Assembly: GCF_964199755.1 (NCBI RefSeq)
Contig: NC_133901.1
Location: 11,857,556 to 11,921,555 of the forward strand
Direction of reading: 5' to 3'
Origin: Larus michahellis
Lineage: Eukaryota > Chordata > Aves > Charadriiformes > Laridae
Length of the DNA: 64,000 nucleotides
The first letter of the stretch is position 1; each line of letters starts with the position of its first letter. The notes under the pieces were generated by a model. It was not told where the DNA came from. It was given only the letters and a program-made list of their open reading frames with translations, and made no database searches. Shown in pieces: positions 48,041 to 61,800 of this stretch. Made by a program: the position numbers and the translations under genes.

Positions 48041-49088
48041 TTGCCGGCGGGCGGAGGGGTGCTGCGCGTTTTGCTGTTGCATCCGGCAGGGGGGCAGGTG
48101 CGGGTGTGGTTGCGGCAGGCGGGTGGGCGTGTGGGGCTGCGGGGCGTGTGGGAGGCTTGTGGAGGTTTTTTGGGCTGTTGTAGGCTTTTGCCGGCAGGCG
48201 GGGGGGTGTTGAGTGTTTTGGTGTTGCGAGTGGGGTGTTGCGGCAGGCGGGTGGGTGTGTGGGGCTGCGGGGCGTGTGGCAGGGGTGTGGAGGTTTTCTG
48301 GAGTGTTGCGCGTGGCATGTTGGGTGCTGTAGGCTTTTGGCGGCGGGCGGAGGGGTGTTGAGCGTTTTGGTGTTGCGGGTGGGGGGTTGTGTCGGGGGGG
48401 CAGGTGCGCGTGTGGTTGCGGCAGGCGGGTGGGTGTGTGGGGCTGCAGGGCACGTGGGAGGCTTGTGGAGGTTTTTTGGGTTGTTGGGTGCTGTAGGCTT
48501 TTGCCGGCAGGCGGGGGGGCGTTGAGTGTTTTGGTGTTGCGAGTGGGGTGTTGCGGCAGGCGGGTGGGTGTGCGGGGCTGCGGGGCGTGTAGCAGGGGTG
48601 TGGAGGTCTTTTGGGGTGTTGGGTGCTGTATGATTTTGGCGTCGGGCGGAGCGTCTGGCGAGCGTTGTGGTGTTGCGAGTGGGGTATTGTGGCAGGCGTC
48701 GGGGCAGGTGCGTGTGTTGTTGCGGGAGGAGGGAGGGTGTGTGGGGCTGTAGGGCGTGTGCGGTGCGTGAGTGTGGTGTAAGTACTTAGTGGTGTTGTGT
48801 GTGGGGTGTTGTGTTGTGTGAGGTGCGTGTGTTGTTGGGTGAGGCGTGTGTGTGTGTGTGTGTGTGTAGGGCAGGGTGCGTGTGGTGAGGGGTGTGTATT
48901 TTTTGCGGGGTGTTGCGTGTGGGGTGTTGTTTTGTGTGAAGTGTGTTGTGGGTAGGTGCGTGTGTTGTGCGTGTGTTTGTGTGTGTGTGTGTGGTGTGAG
49001 GCGTTGTTGTGGGCGTGGGGGTGTGTGTGAGTGCGGGAGGGCGGTGTGGGCAGTGGGTGTGGAGAGGGCTGTTGTGGGGCAGAGGGGT

Positions 49089-49208
49089 GCCTACGGCCAT
49101 ACCACCCTGAGAACGCCCGATCTCGTCTGATCTCGGAAGCTAAGCAGGGTCGGGCCCGGTTAGTACTTGGATGGGAGACCGCCTGGGAATACCGGGTGCT
49201 GTAGGCTT
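49089..49208 (+). rRNA. RNA5S: 5S rRNA gene, copy 44 of 45
   Basis: Consensus gene. L spacer; unit 1,261 bp. Confidence 0.97.
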
Positions 49209-50349
49209 TTGCCGGCAGGCGGAGGGGTGCTGCGCGTTTTGCTGTTGCATCCGGCAGGGGGGCAGGTGCGGGTGTGGTTGCGGCAGGCGGGTGGGCGTGT
49301 GGGGCTGCGGGGCGCGTGGGAGGCTTGTGGAGGTTTTTTGGGCTGTTGTAGGCTTTTGCCGGCAGGCGGGGGGGTGTTGAGTGTTTTGGTGTTGCGAGTG
49401 GGGTGTTGCGGCAGGCGGGTGGGTGTGTGGGGCTGGAGGGCGCGGGGCGTGTGGGAGTGGTGTGTAAGTATTTTGGGGGGCAGTGTTGGGGCAGGTGCGG
49501 GTGTAGTTGCGGCAGGCGGGCGGGTGTGTGGGGCTGCGGGCCGTGTGGCAGGGGTGTGGAGGTTTTCTGGAGTGTTGCGCGTGGCATGTTGGGTGCTGTA
49601 GGCTTTTGGCGGCGGGCGGAGGGGTGTTGAGCGTTTTGGTGTTGCGGGTGGGGGGTTGTGTCGGGGGGGCAGGTGCGTGTGTGGTTGCGGCAGGCGGGTG
49701 GGTGTGTGGGGCTGCAGGGCACGTGGGAGGCTTGTGGAGGTTTTTTGGGTTGTTGGGTGCTGTAGGCTTTTGCCGGCAGGCGGGGGGGCGTTGAGTGTTT
49801 TGGTGTTGCGAGTGGGGTGTTGCGGCAGGCGGGTGGGTGTGCGGGGCTGCGGGGCGTGTAGCAGGGGTGTGGAGGTCTTTTGGGGTGTTGGGTGCTGTAT
49901 GATTTTGGCGTCGGGCGGAGCGTCTGGCGAGCGTTGTGGTGTTGCGAGTGGGGTATTGTGGCAGGCGTCGGGGCAGGTGCGCGTGTTGTTGCGGGAGGAG
50001 GGAGGGTGTGTGGGGCTGTAGGGCGTGTGCGGTGCGTGAGTGTGGTGTAAGTACTTAGTGGTGTTGTGTGTGGGGTGTTGTGTTGTGTGAGGTGCGTGTG
50101 TTGTTGGGTGAGGCATGTGTGTGTGTGTAGGGCAGGGTGCGTGTGGTGAGGGGTGTGTATTTTTTGCGGGGTGTTGCGTGTGGGGTGTTGTTTTGTGTGA
50201 GGTGTGTTGTGGGTAGGTGCGTGTGTTGTGCGTGTGTTTGTGTGTGTGTGTGTGGTGTGAGGCGTTGTTGTGGGCGTGGGGGTGTGTGTGAGTGCGGGAG
50301 GGCGGTGTGGGCGGTGGGTGTGGAGAGGGCTGTTGTGGGGCAGAGGGGT

Positions 50350-50469
50350 GCCTACGGCCATACCACCCTGAGAACGCCCGATCTCGTCTGATCTCGGAAG
50401 CTAAGCAGAGTCGGGCCCGGTTAGTAATTGGATGGGAGACCGCCTGGGAATACCGGGTGCTGTAGGCTT
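50350..50469 (+). rRNA. RNA5S: 5S rRNA gene, copy 45 of 45 (array end)
   Basis: Last gene of the array. G60A in box A and C78A just before box C. The T-run terminator is kept. The spacer after it soon departs from the family sequence. May be poorly transcribed (inference). Confidence 0.95.
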
Positions 50470-50900
50470 TTGCCGGCGGGCGGAGGGGTGCTGCGCGTTT
50501 TGCTGTTGCGTCCGGCAGGGGGGTAGGTGCAGGTGTTATTGCAGCAGGCGGGTGGGTGTGTAGGGCAGGAGGGAGGGGCATGCAGGTTTTTTGGAGTGTT
50601 GCGCTTGGGGCTTTTTTGGGGCAGCTGCAGGTGTTGTTGCAGCAGGCAAGTAGGTGTTTTGGAGCTGCAGGGCATGGGGCGTGTTCAGACGTGTGTAGTT
50701 TTTTTGGGGTGTTGCGTGTGGTGTGTTGTGTCGGGGCAGGGCTGAGGGGGTGTAGGTGCGGATATTGTTGTGGGTATTTATGGGTTGAGGTGTTGCTGGG
50801 GGCAGAACCGGGTGGGTGCATCGAGTTGTAGGGTAGTGGGCAGAGTGCACAGGGTGGGACAGAGTGGTGTCCACACTGTTTAGTGTCTTGCGGGTGGGGT
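50470..50900 (+). repeat. Decayed 5S spacer at the array edge
   Basis: Still recognisable as spacer for the first 50-60 bp after copy 45, then increasingly diverged. The module GCAGGTGTT...GCAGCAGGC occurs near 50,529 and 50,627, about 100 bp apart, with T6-T7 runs and GTGTTGCGTG blocks in the same order as in the array. It ends around the CACAGGGTGGGACAGAGTGG stretch, after which base composition changes to AT-rich. No gene seen. Confidence 0.8.
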
Positions 50901-51232
50901 TTAGTTTGGTTTGTAGGACTTTCTCTCCTCTCGCACTTTGGTACTGTAACTTTTGTTTTCCATTTGCTTTAAGTTTTTTATATGCCTGTTTATTTAATTT
51001 CCATTAGTTTCTTTTTATTTGCATGGGGTTTTTTTCTCGTTTTTTTCTCATTTATCAAGATTAATTAGCTTTAACCTGCTTTTTGCTGATGCATGTTTTG
51101 TCTGGCGACTTGCAGGGGGTGAGGTTGTGTGTGATGGATGATGGCTGGTTTGTTAAACTCACTGAGGTGCCTGTCCGGTTCCTGCCACTCAGCCATCCCC
51201 CGCCTGCTCCTCCATCGCCAGCGCAGCCTGCT
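50901..51232 (-). other. AIRE 3' UTR and downstream region, AT-rich
   Basis: T-rich on the + strand, hence A-rich in the AIRE sense. Read on the - strand there are two AATAAA hexamers, at 51014-51019 and 50989-50994, about 215 and 240 bp after the AIRE stop. These are the likely polyadenylation signals; which one is used cannot be told. Confidence 0.6.
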
Positions 51233-54256
<3,024 letters not shown>

Positions 54257-54301
54257 GCTGTGGGGACACGGCCGGGGACACGCAGCCTGCCCCGACGTGC
54301 C

Positions 54302-54311
54302 CCTTTAATAC
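54302..54311 (-). promoter_or_regulatory. TATA-like element upstream of AIRE
   Basis: Reading the - strand, TATTAAAG lies about 50 bp before the AIRE start codon, which would allow a very short 5' UTR. An acceptor-like CCCCACAG directly before the ATG is an alternative hint that the 5' UTR is spliced. Confidence 0.4.
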
Positions 54312-54319
54312 GCCGTGGC

Positions 54320-57020
54320 CGCCGACAGGGGAACCTTCATCAGGTTCCCGCCGCCCCACTCATTTCTGTACGAGTAACCTGAGACCGTGCCTCCCACCAC
54401 CAGTTGTCCCTGCGGCACGGCTGGGCTTGTCCCCACGACACCACCACACCGCCAGCCCCAGGGTTCGGGGTATCAACAGCCAAAGGACACCCAACCCCGC
54501 AGAGACCACCCTGGGGAGAGGGGGCCAGCCGGGGCGCTGGCGCTGGGGCCCCCACCTCTCTCGTCAGCTAAAATTTCTGGACTTTCCGCAGCACCTGCTT
54601 CTCTCATCCAGAAACTCGGCCGCGGGAGCACGTGGCAAGTAACGCCCCCACAGCAGGGGGGGGAAAACTGGAATGTTTGCCCCGGCAACCTGCAAACGTC
54701 CTTCTGTGGGCCGGCGGGAAAGCACTGGCACCAAGGAAACCCTACAAATGCGTGTTCAGGTATCCTTAGGGATGCTGAACAAGCAAACGGCACATTTAGA
54801 GCGTCGCCCTGCTGCCCTCCAGGCTGCCAGAGGCACTGCCAGGAGCGAGGCCGGGAATTACCCAGGCAGGCACTGCCCGCAGCTGTGTCATTGCCCAGAA
54901 ACTGGGCAATAAAGTGGTTTCACTGGACATACGCTGCTGTAAAACACTCAGAGCTGGGGGAAACCGACTCCCCGGGAGCATCACAGAAAAGTCTGGGGTC
55001 TGGCTGCTCCGTAGCAGGTGGCCGGCAAATAGAAAGCTCCAAAAGCTCCTATCCCAATTCCCCAACATTTGTGATTTCCCCAGGATTAATTTCCAGGCTC
55101 TCTCATTCCGGAGATGTGTCCCCGCTGCCCAGGAGGCTCAGCCAGGGGTGCCATGGCCACACACAGCCATCCCCACGCCGCGGGGCAGCACCTGATGCCT
55201 GCTGTGTAGCGCAACCCAGCCCAAGCGGGACTGGAAAGGGGTGCAAGAGGGGACGCTCTGCCGCGCGGGGCAAAGCGATACGGGCAGGAACGTTCATTTG
55301 TAAGTGCTAAAACACTGGAACGGTATCTGCTGCTCCACAGCCGTGCCAGGAGGAAGCGGCTGCTGTCCAGAAACTCGGGAAGACTAACAAGACAACACCC
55401 TCTGCGAGAGCAGGAAATACCCTCATACGTGTCTGCTTAATACATTAGCGTGTTTACCCAGGGAAACGCTCACCCTGAAGCTCCTTTCGGCATTTGGGGT
55501 GACTTTTCCTGTGTAGGCACCGGGACGGGGGTCGGGCAGGCGTCGTGCTGGGTTCCTGTGCCCCATACCAGGATTTCAGTGCCCAGCTCGGCCATGGTGG
55601 GGATGGCTTTGCCACCACCTGCACGATGCAGCCCCCTTCCCCCAGGGAACAAAACACGGGTGGTCAGGTGAAACGGGGTGGGTTCATCTCCCCTCCTGGA
55701 GCTCCCCCGCAGCCCAGCCATGCGCACTGAGCACGAGCACACTCATGACACAGTCTCAGAGCTTCTCCACGCTTCCCAGGAAAACCATTTTCCCTGTGTC
55801 CCACCTGCAGTGCTGCAATTTGTCACCGTCACCCTGCGCTAAGCTGTCTGGCACCTCTAGGACAAGGCTCGGGCGCTGCCCCCTCCCCGTGCCCACCCAC
55901 TGGGCTGACAGGAGCTCCTTCCCAGCCACGAGCCCTGTGCCCACAGCGCTGGGCTCGGACTTGTTTGAAATTCCAACTTTGTGACTGTTTCTGTGCTCTG
56001 AATCACAGACAGATTGTTTTTCACATCCAGCCCACTCAGTAGTGCAATCATTTGCATTCTGGGTTGGTTTTTTTTGTGTTCCTTCCCCTTTCTACGCTAC
56101 ACAGGCGGCAGAGCAGCAGCTGCCAGGTGCCATGCAAAGAGGCATACACGTGCTGGGAGACCAGACAGGTATTTCTGTACCTTGCTTAGAGCAGACCTTG
56201 GCAGCTGTAAGGTACTTGTAAGGGCCACGAAAAGTGAGCTTTCACTTGCAGAGGGGTGTAAATCCCACCCTGGGGCTGGCATGAGCCCTGCCTGGCTGCG
56301 AGGCCCCGAGGCCGGGGCGCAGAGGAGCCTGGGCACGCTGGGGTTTGGGGGTGCCCTCTCCTTTCTAGGTCTCCTCTTGCAGAAATCAGAGCCAAAGGTT
56401 CAAGGCAGGAAAGCTCAACTGAATCTTCAGCGAAGGCTGAAGATGTTTCTCCACAAACGCCCAGTTAGATCAACAACTCGGCATCCATCAAAAGTGTTTA
56501 TAGGCCCTGGGACGCACCCTGATTCCCTCCTCCTGTGAAAAGCTGTTGAAGCAAATCTGCCCTTTCCCGCATTTCTTCCTTTCCCATTTCCCTTCCACGC
56601 CAAGGTCCCACGGTGCAAACAGTCGCCCTGTGTGTCCCTGGGACACCACCTGCCCCGTTCTCACCTCATTACAACACATCCCAGAATCCCAGTCGGGAGA
56701 GAACAGGCAGAAGTGGGGAACACACCTGCGGGATCACCCCAGGAAGGCAGGGTGTCCCCCCTGCCTTGTCTCCCAAACCCATCTCCCCAAGCCCAAGTAA
56801 AAGGCTGCCACCACACGCAGAGGTTTCATCCCTCTCCCCTTACCTTCGGATGCTCCAGGCTCCAGCGTTACTGGGTAAAAAAAAAGGTGGCTCCAGATGG
56901 AGCCCGGATCCCAGCTCCCAGCTTCCCTACCGCTGCCCCACGCAGTCCGGGTGAGAGCGGGTCCACCTGCAGGCTTCACGGCTGCTCCTGCAAGAGCCCA
57001 GGAGGGAGAGCTGGAGTGGT
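54320..57020. other. Intergenic region with no recognised gene
   Basis: GC-rich single-copy DNA between the AIRE promoter and the probable 3' end of the next - strand gene. Several open frames exist, the longest + strand 54387-55310, but none has a recognisable domain, repeat or splice pattern. No LINE, LTR or RNA gene was seen. Confidence 0.6.
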
Positions 57021-59856
57021 AGAGAAGATTTATTTTAGCTTCAGTTTCCTCTTTCCTCCCCCTTCAGAAAGAAGAAACAAAAGCCCAGGAGTACGTTATA
57101 TTAATTTATTTGGGACACACCAAAAAAGGAAAGTCAACAACTGTTAACGTACAAAAGTACAGAATCCTGGGACAAGATTTACTGTCCTGATTAAAAAGGC
57201 ACCATGGTCCCAAAAAAAAGAGTAATCAGAATACATCATTTAGAAATTTCCCCCCCTGTTGCAGCAGAAACAGAGCCAGGCTTTGGCTCTATCCACAGTC
57301 AAACCCAGTTAAAAAGAAAAAAAAAAACAAACAAGTATGATTTAAATGCGATAAACACTGCTCAGCCTGTACAAGATGTCATGAAAAGAATCACAGCCTA
57401 GAAGGTGGTCGGACTTTTTTTTTTTTTTTGCTTTCTTTTTTTAAAACAGCGATGGTGACAAACCACCAAGCGTGTAACTGAGGAAGACAGCAGACCTCTG
57501 TTGTCTTCAGCTCGACTTTCTATAAGACACGTCAGTTAAACTGAAAGTAGTAGGCTGAGTGTGGGGCTTCTGAATGAAATGTAATTCCCTGTGGTACACA
57601 GGAAGTCAGATTCGACAACCTTAAATTCCCTGAATCCCTGAAAAATCATAAAGTACTATACAGCTGTGTTCCATTTTCGAGTCAACCCTGGTGGATTTGC
57701 TTTACACACAAGCATTTATACTGTCAGCTATATTTGTAATACAAAGGGGGGGGGATTTACAGCAGTTATTAAAAAAAAAAAATATAAATCTACTTCGGCG
57801 AGGTCTGAGCTTGGCTATATTCCCTGCTGAAACAGAGCTGCTGGTGTAAAAGCCCAGTGAGAGGCTCAAGTCCAGCACCTCAGGGCTGGAAGGCAAATAG
57901 TTTAAACGTGACATAATTTGCACGGGGAAGTCAGTGAAGCACGTCAGAGAGAGGAGGAGAGAGAGGGCCGTGAACTCTCAAGCAGCGGAGGCTGAAGGGT
58001 GTTGCAGAACGTGGGTGCGTGCTATTAAACCTGCAACAACACTGCGAGTGATGCGGAATACGCTCGAGTTCACTAAGTATTTTGGAGCAACTTACCATGA
58101 AGAACTTCTCAGAGACACAGAATAAAGATCCCAGCAATTACTAACGAGCAAGGTCACTGGGAAGGCGATGAATCGCTCGGAGCCGGACGGATCTGTCCGT
58201 AGGCGGAGGGACGGAGGGAGGGACACCGGAGCCTGCCCGAGCAGCAAGGCCAGGGCCGCCGCCTCTTGCGCTCGTTAGTTCTGCTGCGTCCCAATCAGAC
58301 CAGCAGCTCATTTGCGTTTCATTCCTCCTTTGGCATAGGACTTCAAAGCAGTCCAAGAACTGATTCATCAAAAGTAAAGGAACTGTCAAAATTATTCGTA
58401 CATGCATTTATTGTTAAAGGGAGCAAAAGCCAAAGAATGAAACAGCACGAGTTAATGTCAGTAAAACGATGTGCAGGGCGGAGAGGAAAGAAACAGGGGA
58501 AAAGCTGAGATACTGGAGTGGGGAAACAAACATTCACACTGAAAGGTAAATTTGAAAACCAGGCAAGTTTGCGCTCTTTCTACCAGAGACCTTCTGTGGA
58601 CAAATAGAGACTTGGGGGGTTTTAATTTCCAGTGCAGTCTGGCAAGGTTTGGGAATCTCACCAGGGAGATCTCCAGCACTGGGTTTCACTGAAAGTTCAA
58701 GTCTCTCATCTTTAAAAACCAGTAAAGCAACTCTAACTAAAAATGGCAGATACCCTTGTACTGTGGGTATCTAAAAAACACAGACACGTCACTGCTCAGG
58801 ATGTATGTGGGCAAGAGGGTTACGCTTTGTTCAAACAAATTCCTAGTGGAAAACTACCGTTTCCACCCTGCTGGTCTGCACGGACCTCGTGGGGTGGAAA
58901 AGCAAGCCCAGATCCAGATGCCTTTTGCTGTAAATACCACAGCTACCCACACCTGGGAAGGGTTTTTCTTCCCTATATCCTAAGAAGGCAGGATAACAGT
59001 TTATAAAATTCTTCCCATCTTAAAACTAAATAACACAATTTGCATCCTTCCCCCTGCCTTCCCCCACCCCGAAAAGATAAAACATTATCACTTCATTTAG
59101 GATTCACGCCTCAGATCCTAGACTTCGTGTTAAAACTCATCCAATTGTGGGAAGGTTTATCCTGATCAAGGAAACGTCATTAAAATAGAATCTAGAATAA
59201 AACATTCAGAGTCAACAACACTTTTACAGCCAAAGCACTCAAACGTCTCCTGATCTCTCTCTCCCCCTCCTCAAGCAAGAGAGCAATCCCTTCACAAAAC
59301 CGCAGGCTGCCTCTCTGGGACTGGGTGATACAAGCTGAAAACCAGCCTCCTTCCTCGCAGAAGTGCCGAATTCTGCTGAAAGGGGCCGAGCACCTTTCAC
59401 CCCCACCGAAACCAGCGGGAGTTAGGGCTTTTCAGCAGACAAATTTTCTACTAGCAACAAGTCCAAGTTATTTCCCTGCAGTAAATCTGAGTCCTGTTTC
59501 GTACTGTTAGGCCACCACTGGCTCAGAAATGGTGAGAGACTTCCAAAAACCCACGGATGCAGGCAGGACCTTGGAAGAAGAGGCTTATATGCTACGTAAC
59601 CTTAGATCATCTGCTACGTTTGAGCCGTCGCATCATTAGCCGCTGACTGCCTATCCTTCCAAATTCGCGTGTTTCAGTCCTTGCCGCTGTTGTCGTCGTC
59701 CCAGTGGCACGTCGTCCCTGGAGGCAGGATGTTCCTGAGCTCTGGCTTGGGGATCTACAACAATCGCTTCCAATTGACGGTGGGATTTCAAACTTGCCTA
59801 ACGTGTGCATTGCCACCTCGTACTCCAGCAGCTCTGCCTGCCGACTGCAGCATGCG
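57021..59856 (-). other. Probable long 3' UTR of the gene ending at 59857
   Basis: Markedly more AT-rich than its surroundings and without open frames of note. Read on the - strand, AATAAA hexamers occur at 58407-58412, 57105-57110 and 57030-57035. The middle one is followed by a T-rich stretch, as expected of a poly(A) site. Homopolymer runs lie at about 57,318-57,330 (A) and 57,415-57,429 (T). Assignment as 3' UTR is inference from orientation and composition. Confidence 0.45.
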
Positions 59857-60705
59857 CTAGCAGTTTTTGACCTTCTCCACAGTCTCGTAGAACCCAGGCC
59901 TAACTCTCCTGATGCTCATCCGTATATGCTGGCACTCCAGGGGCATGGTGGCGCTCGCAGGAGTCGTGGTGCACCGGCGCTTCCTTCTGCCCCGCAGCGA
60001 AAAGGCCGGAGCCCCACCGTTCTCCTCCTCTGTGGGGTAGGATTCATCCACGCTCGTGCCTTCGTCTGATTGCTCGTCGCTTTTATATTTCATTTCCTTC
60101 GCTTTGTTTCCTTCCTTCTCTTCCTTGGCGAGTTTTCTGAAGTGCTCCAGACATTGTATCTTTTGTCTTCTTTCCATCATCTTCAATTCTTGTTTGTCTG
60201 TGAAATCTTCATAGTACATTTTTCTTTCACTTCTTTGATCTTCAAGAAATTTCCACTCGATGCTAGTCATTTTTATTCCACTGTATTCCTCCAGTTTATT
60301 TCTTGTCTGCGTGTCTGTACAAAATACGTCAAAGAGCTGCTCTGAACTCTCATTGAATTTGTCTGCTCGCTCGGTAAAAGCCTGGTTCTGTCTCTGCTTT
60401 CTGGTCTGATACAATCTGGTAAACTCCTCGTACATTTTGAGGATAAGTTTCTTTATATTTTGCGTCGCGATGGTGTGCAAGTTGCAAACCAACCAGTGCT
60501 CCTGCAGGTGCTCAGCGAGCAACTGCGCCGCATCCTCTTTGGATCGCTGGGCCTGGCCAGCTCTTTTGGGCTGCAACAAATACAGCATGTTCTGAACCAC
60601 ATCCTTCTTGGTTGGCAGTATTCCCTGGGTGAAGCCCGAAGACTCTACATATTCAACAGTTCCCAGAGTCTTCCGTGCTCTCACCTCGGTATCCAGTGAT
60701 TCCAT
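59857..60705 (-). CDS. Unrecognised 282-residue protein, charged and helical
   Basis: Intact single open frame, not recognised with confidence. The start at 60705 has a favourable context (GTGATGG). Residues about 30-200 look mostly alpha-helical, with aromatic-rich blocks (EHWLVCNLHTIATQNIKKLI at 69-88, SEQLFDVFCTDTQTRNKLEE at 121-140, KMTSIEWKFLEDQRSERKMY at 145-164). A strongly charged stretch follows, then an acidic serine-rich segment (209-228), a basic RGRRKRR (238-244) that could be an NLS, and a basic tail ending VEKVKNC. No signal peptide, membrane segment or zinc-finger pattern. Blocks of this kind resemble, from memory, uncharacterised proteins of invertebrates, some near mobile elements; that is unverified. 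A CAG acceptor 33 bp upstream (exon edge 60738) implies a spliced 5' UTR, so this is probably an expressed host gene rather than a bare retrocopy. Confidence 0.7.
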   Translation of the reverse strand: MESLDTEVRARKTLGTVEYVESSGFTQGILPTKKDVVQNMLYLLQPKRAGQAQRSKEDAAQLLAEHLQEHWLVCNLHTIATQNIKKLILKMYEEFTRLYQTRKQRQNQAFTERADKFNESSEQLFDVFCTDTQTRNKLEEYSGIKMTSIEWKFLEDQRSERKMYYEDFTDKQELKMMERRQKIQCLEHFRKLAKEEKEGNKAKEMKYKSDEQSDEGTSVDESYPTEEENGGAPAFSLRGRRKRRCTTTPASATMPLECQHIRMSIRRVRPGFYETVEKVKNC

Positions 60706-60738
60706 CACTGCTCGTTTATCTTGTAGTTATGACATAAT

Positions 60739-61800
60739 CTGAAAGATGAGGGGGGGAAGGAAAAAAAAAAGTAGTACGTCAAACGAAGCATTTTTTTTTC
60801 TGCAGCAAAAATAAACAGATGAGAAAACATGCTCAGACCAATAAGATGTGGGATTTTATCGTGTACTCTGTTGCTGTTGGATGGCTGCTATTAGCCCAAC
60901 CCATTTAAACGTCTGCATGTCGAGACTATCTTGCTCCTCTCTGCGGTTCTTAAAGCCTAATACGGTGTGTTTGTTTATGTTAATCAGGTTTTAATTGGGT
61001 TTTGGACTTCATATTGTAAATTACAGTAAATCAAGACCGCCTAGGGCACCGGACTTCACCGCTGGCACGCGAAGACGGGCATGCCTCGACACCGGCTGCA
61101 CCGCAACGCTGCACGGTTCCTCCTCCGCCGGTACGGGGCTGCCTAAAACGGGCGAGCTCATCTCCCCCGTGTCTCCTCCGGCCTTGCGCCCTCCCCGGGA
61201 GCGGCCCCGAAGCACCGGCTCGCCCTCCTGCTGCCCTCCACCCCTCCCTGCCCCCTCGACCGAGACCCCGCCGGCGCCGCCGAGGCCCGGGCCGAGGATT
61301 ACTCATGGGCCTTGCCTAGGCCCGACCAGCCCCGCAGCATGACTGGCACTTTTCCCGGCCGCGCAGGCGGCGGGGGGAGCCGGACCCAGCAGCACCGCGA
61401 CTCTTCACCCGCCGGTCGGCCCCGCCGCCCGCCGCCGCCCCGGCTGGGGTGGGGGCGCCGGGGTAACCACGAGGCCCGGCCCGCTCAGCCGAGGACACAA
61501 GGCCCCGGGCCGGCCCGCGGGCCTCCCGCCGCCTCGGCCTCCCCTGGGTCGTCGGCTCCCGGAGGCGGGGGCGCGCCGGGGGCTGCGGAGCCGCCACCGA
61601 GGGGGGAGCGGGTGAGGAGTGGGGGCCGCCTCCCCCTCCCCGCGGCGCTGAGTCACGGCGCGGTGCCGGGAAGGCCCCGGGCGCCGCCCGCCCGCCCCGC
61701 CTGAGGCCTCCTGCGGGCCGCGGGCCCCGGGCGGGGGTCGGCGGAGCCTGGCGCGCCCTGCCCCCGGCCCGGCCCGGCCCCTCCCCTCCCCGGGGCTCAC
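60739..61800 (-). other. Probable 5' UTR intron of the - strand gene
   Basis: Bounded on the - strand by a donor GCG|GTGAGC at 61801/61800 and an acceptor TTTCAG|ATT at 60739/60738. The left part is AT-rich, the right part enters the CpG island. No other exon or RNA gene was recognised inside it. Confidence 0.5.

Larger units (their letters stand above)
1..50469 (+). repeat. 5S rDNA tandem array, 45 genes
   Basis: Forty-five 120-nt 5S genes lie head to tail on the + strand, with G/T-rich spacers between them. Gene-to-gene distances fall into an S class (1,036-1,044 bp; units 1-3, 5, 8, 9, 13, 16-19, 21-26, 29, 31, 33-36, 39, 41, 42) and an L class (1,255-1,271 bp; units 4, 6, 7, 10-12, 14, 15, 27, 28, 30, 32, 37, 38, 40, 44). 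Unit 20 is 1,572 bp and unit 43 is 1,168 bp. L units carry about 225 bp of extra sub-repeat after the gene and usually read CATCCGG where S units read CGTCCGG. Small length differences come mostly from GT microsatellites. The window opens inside a spacer, so the array continues to the left. Unit n here means gene n plus the spacer after it. Confidence 0.97.

Noticed and set aside
1068-50361. Long - strand open frames in the array, up to 976 codons, rich in His, Thr and Pro
   Set aside because: The - strand of the spacers is almost only A and C, so stop codons are rare. The frames run across 5S genes and change with every spacer length change.
1-50469. CRISPR-like or protein-repeat interpretation of the regular repeats
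   Set aside because: The repeated element is a full 5S rRNA gene with pol III terminator in a vertebrate genome, and the spacers are homologous, not unique.
409-50831. Many + strand open frames of 60-208 codons, rich in Gly, Cys, Arg and Val
   Set aside because: They are low-complexity readings of G/T-rich spacer, start inside 5S genes, and show no codon structure or domain.
54387-55310. + strand open frame of 307 codons upstream of AIRE
   Set aside because: No recognisable domain, mixed composition, and GC-rich DNA in which long chance frames are common. Conservation would be needed to reconsider it.
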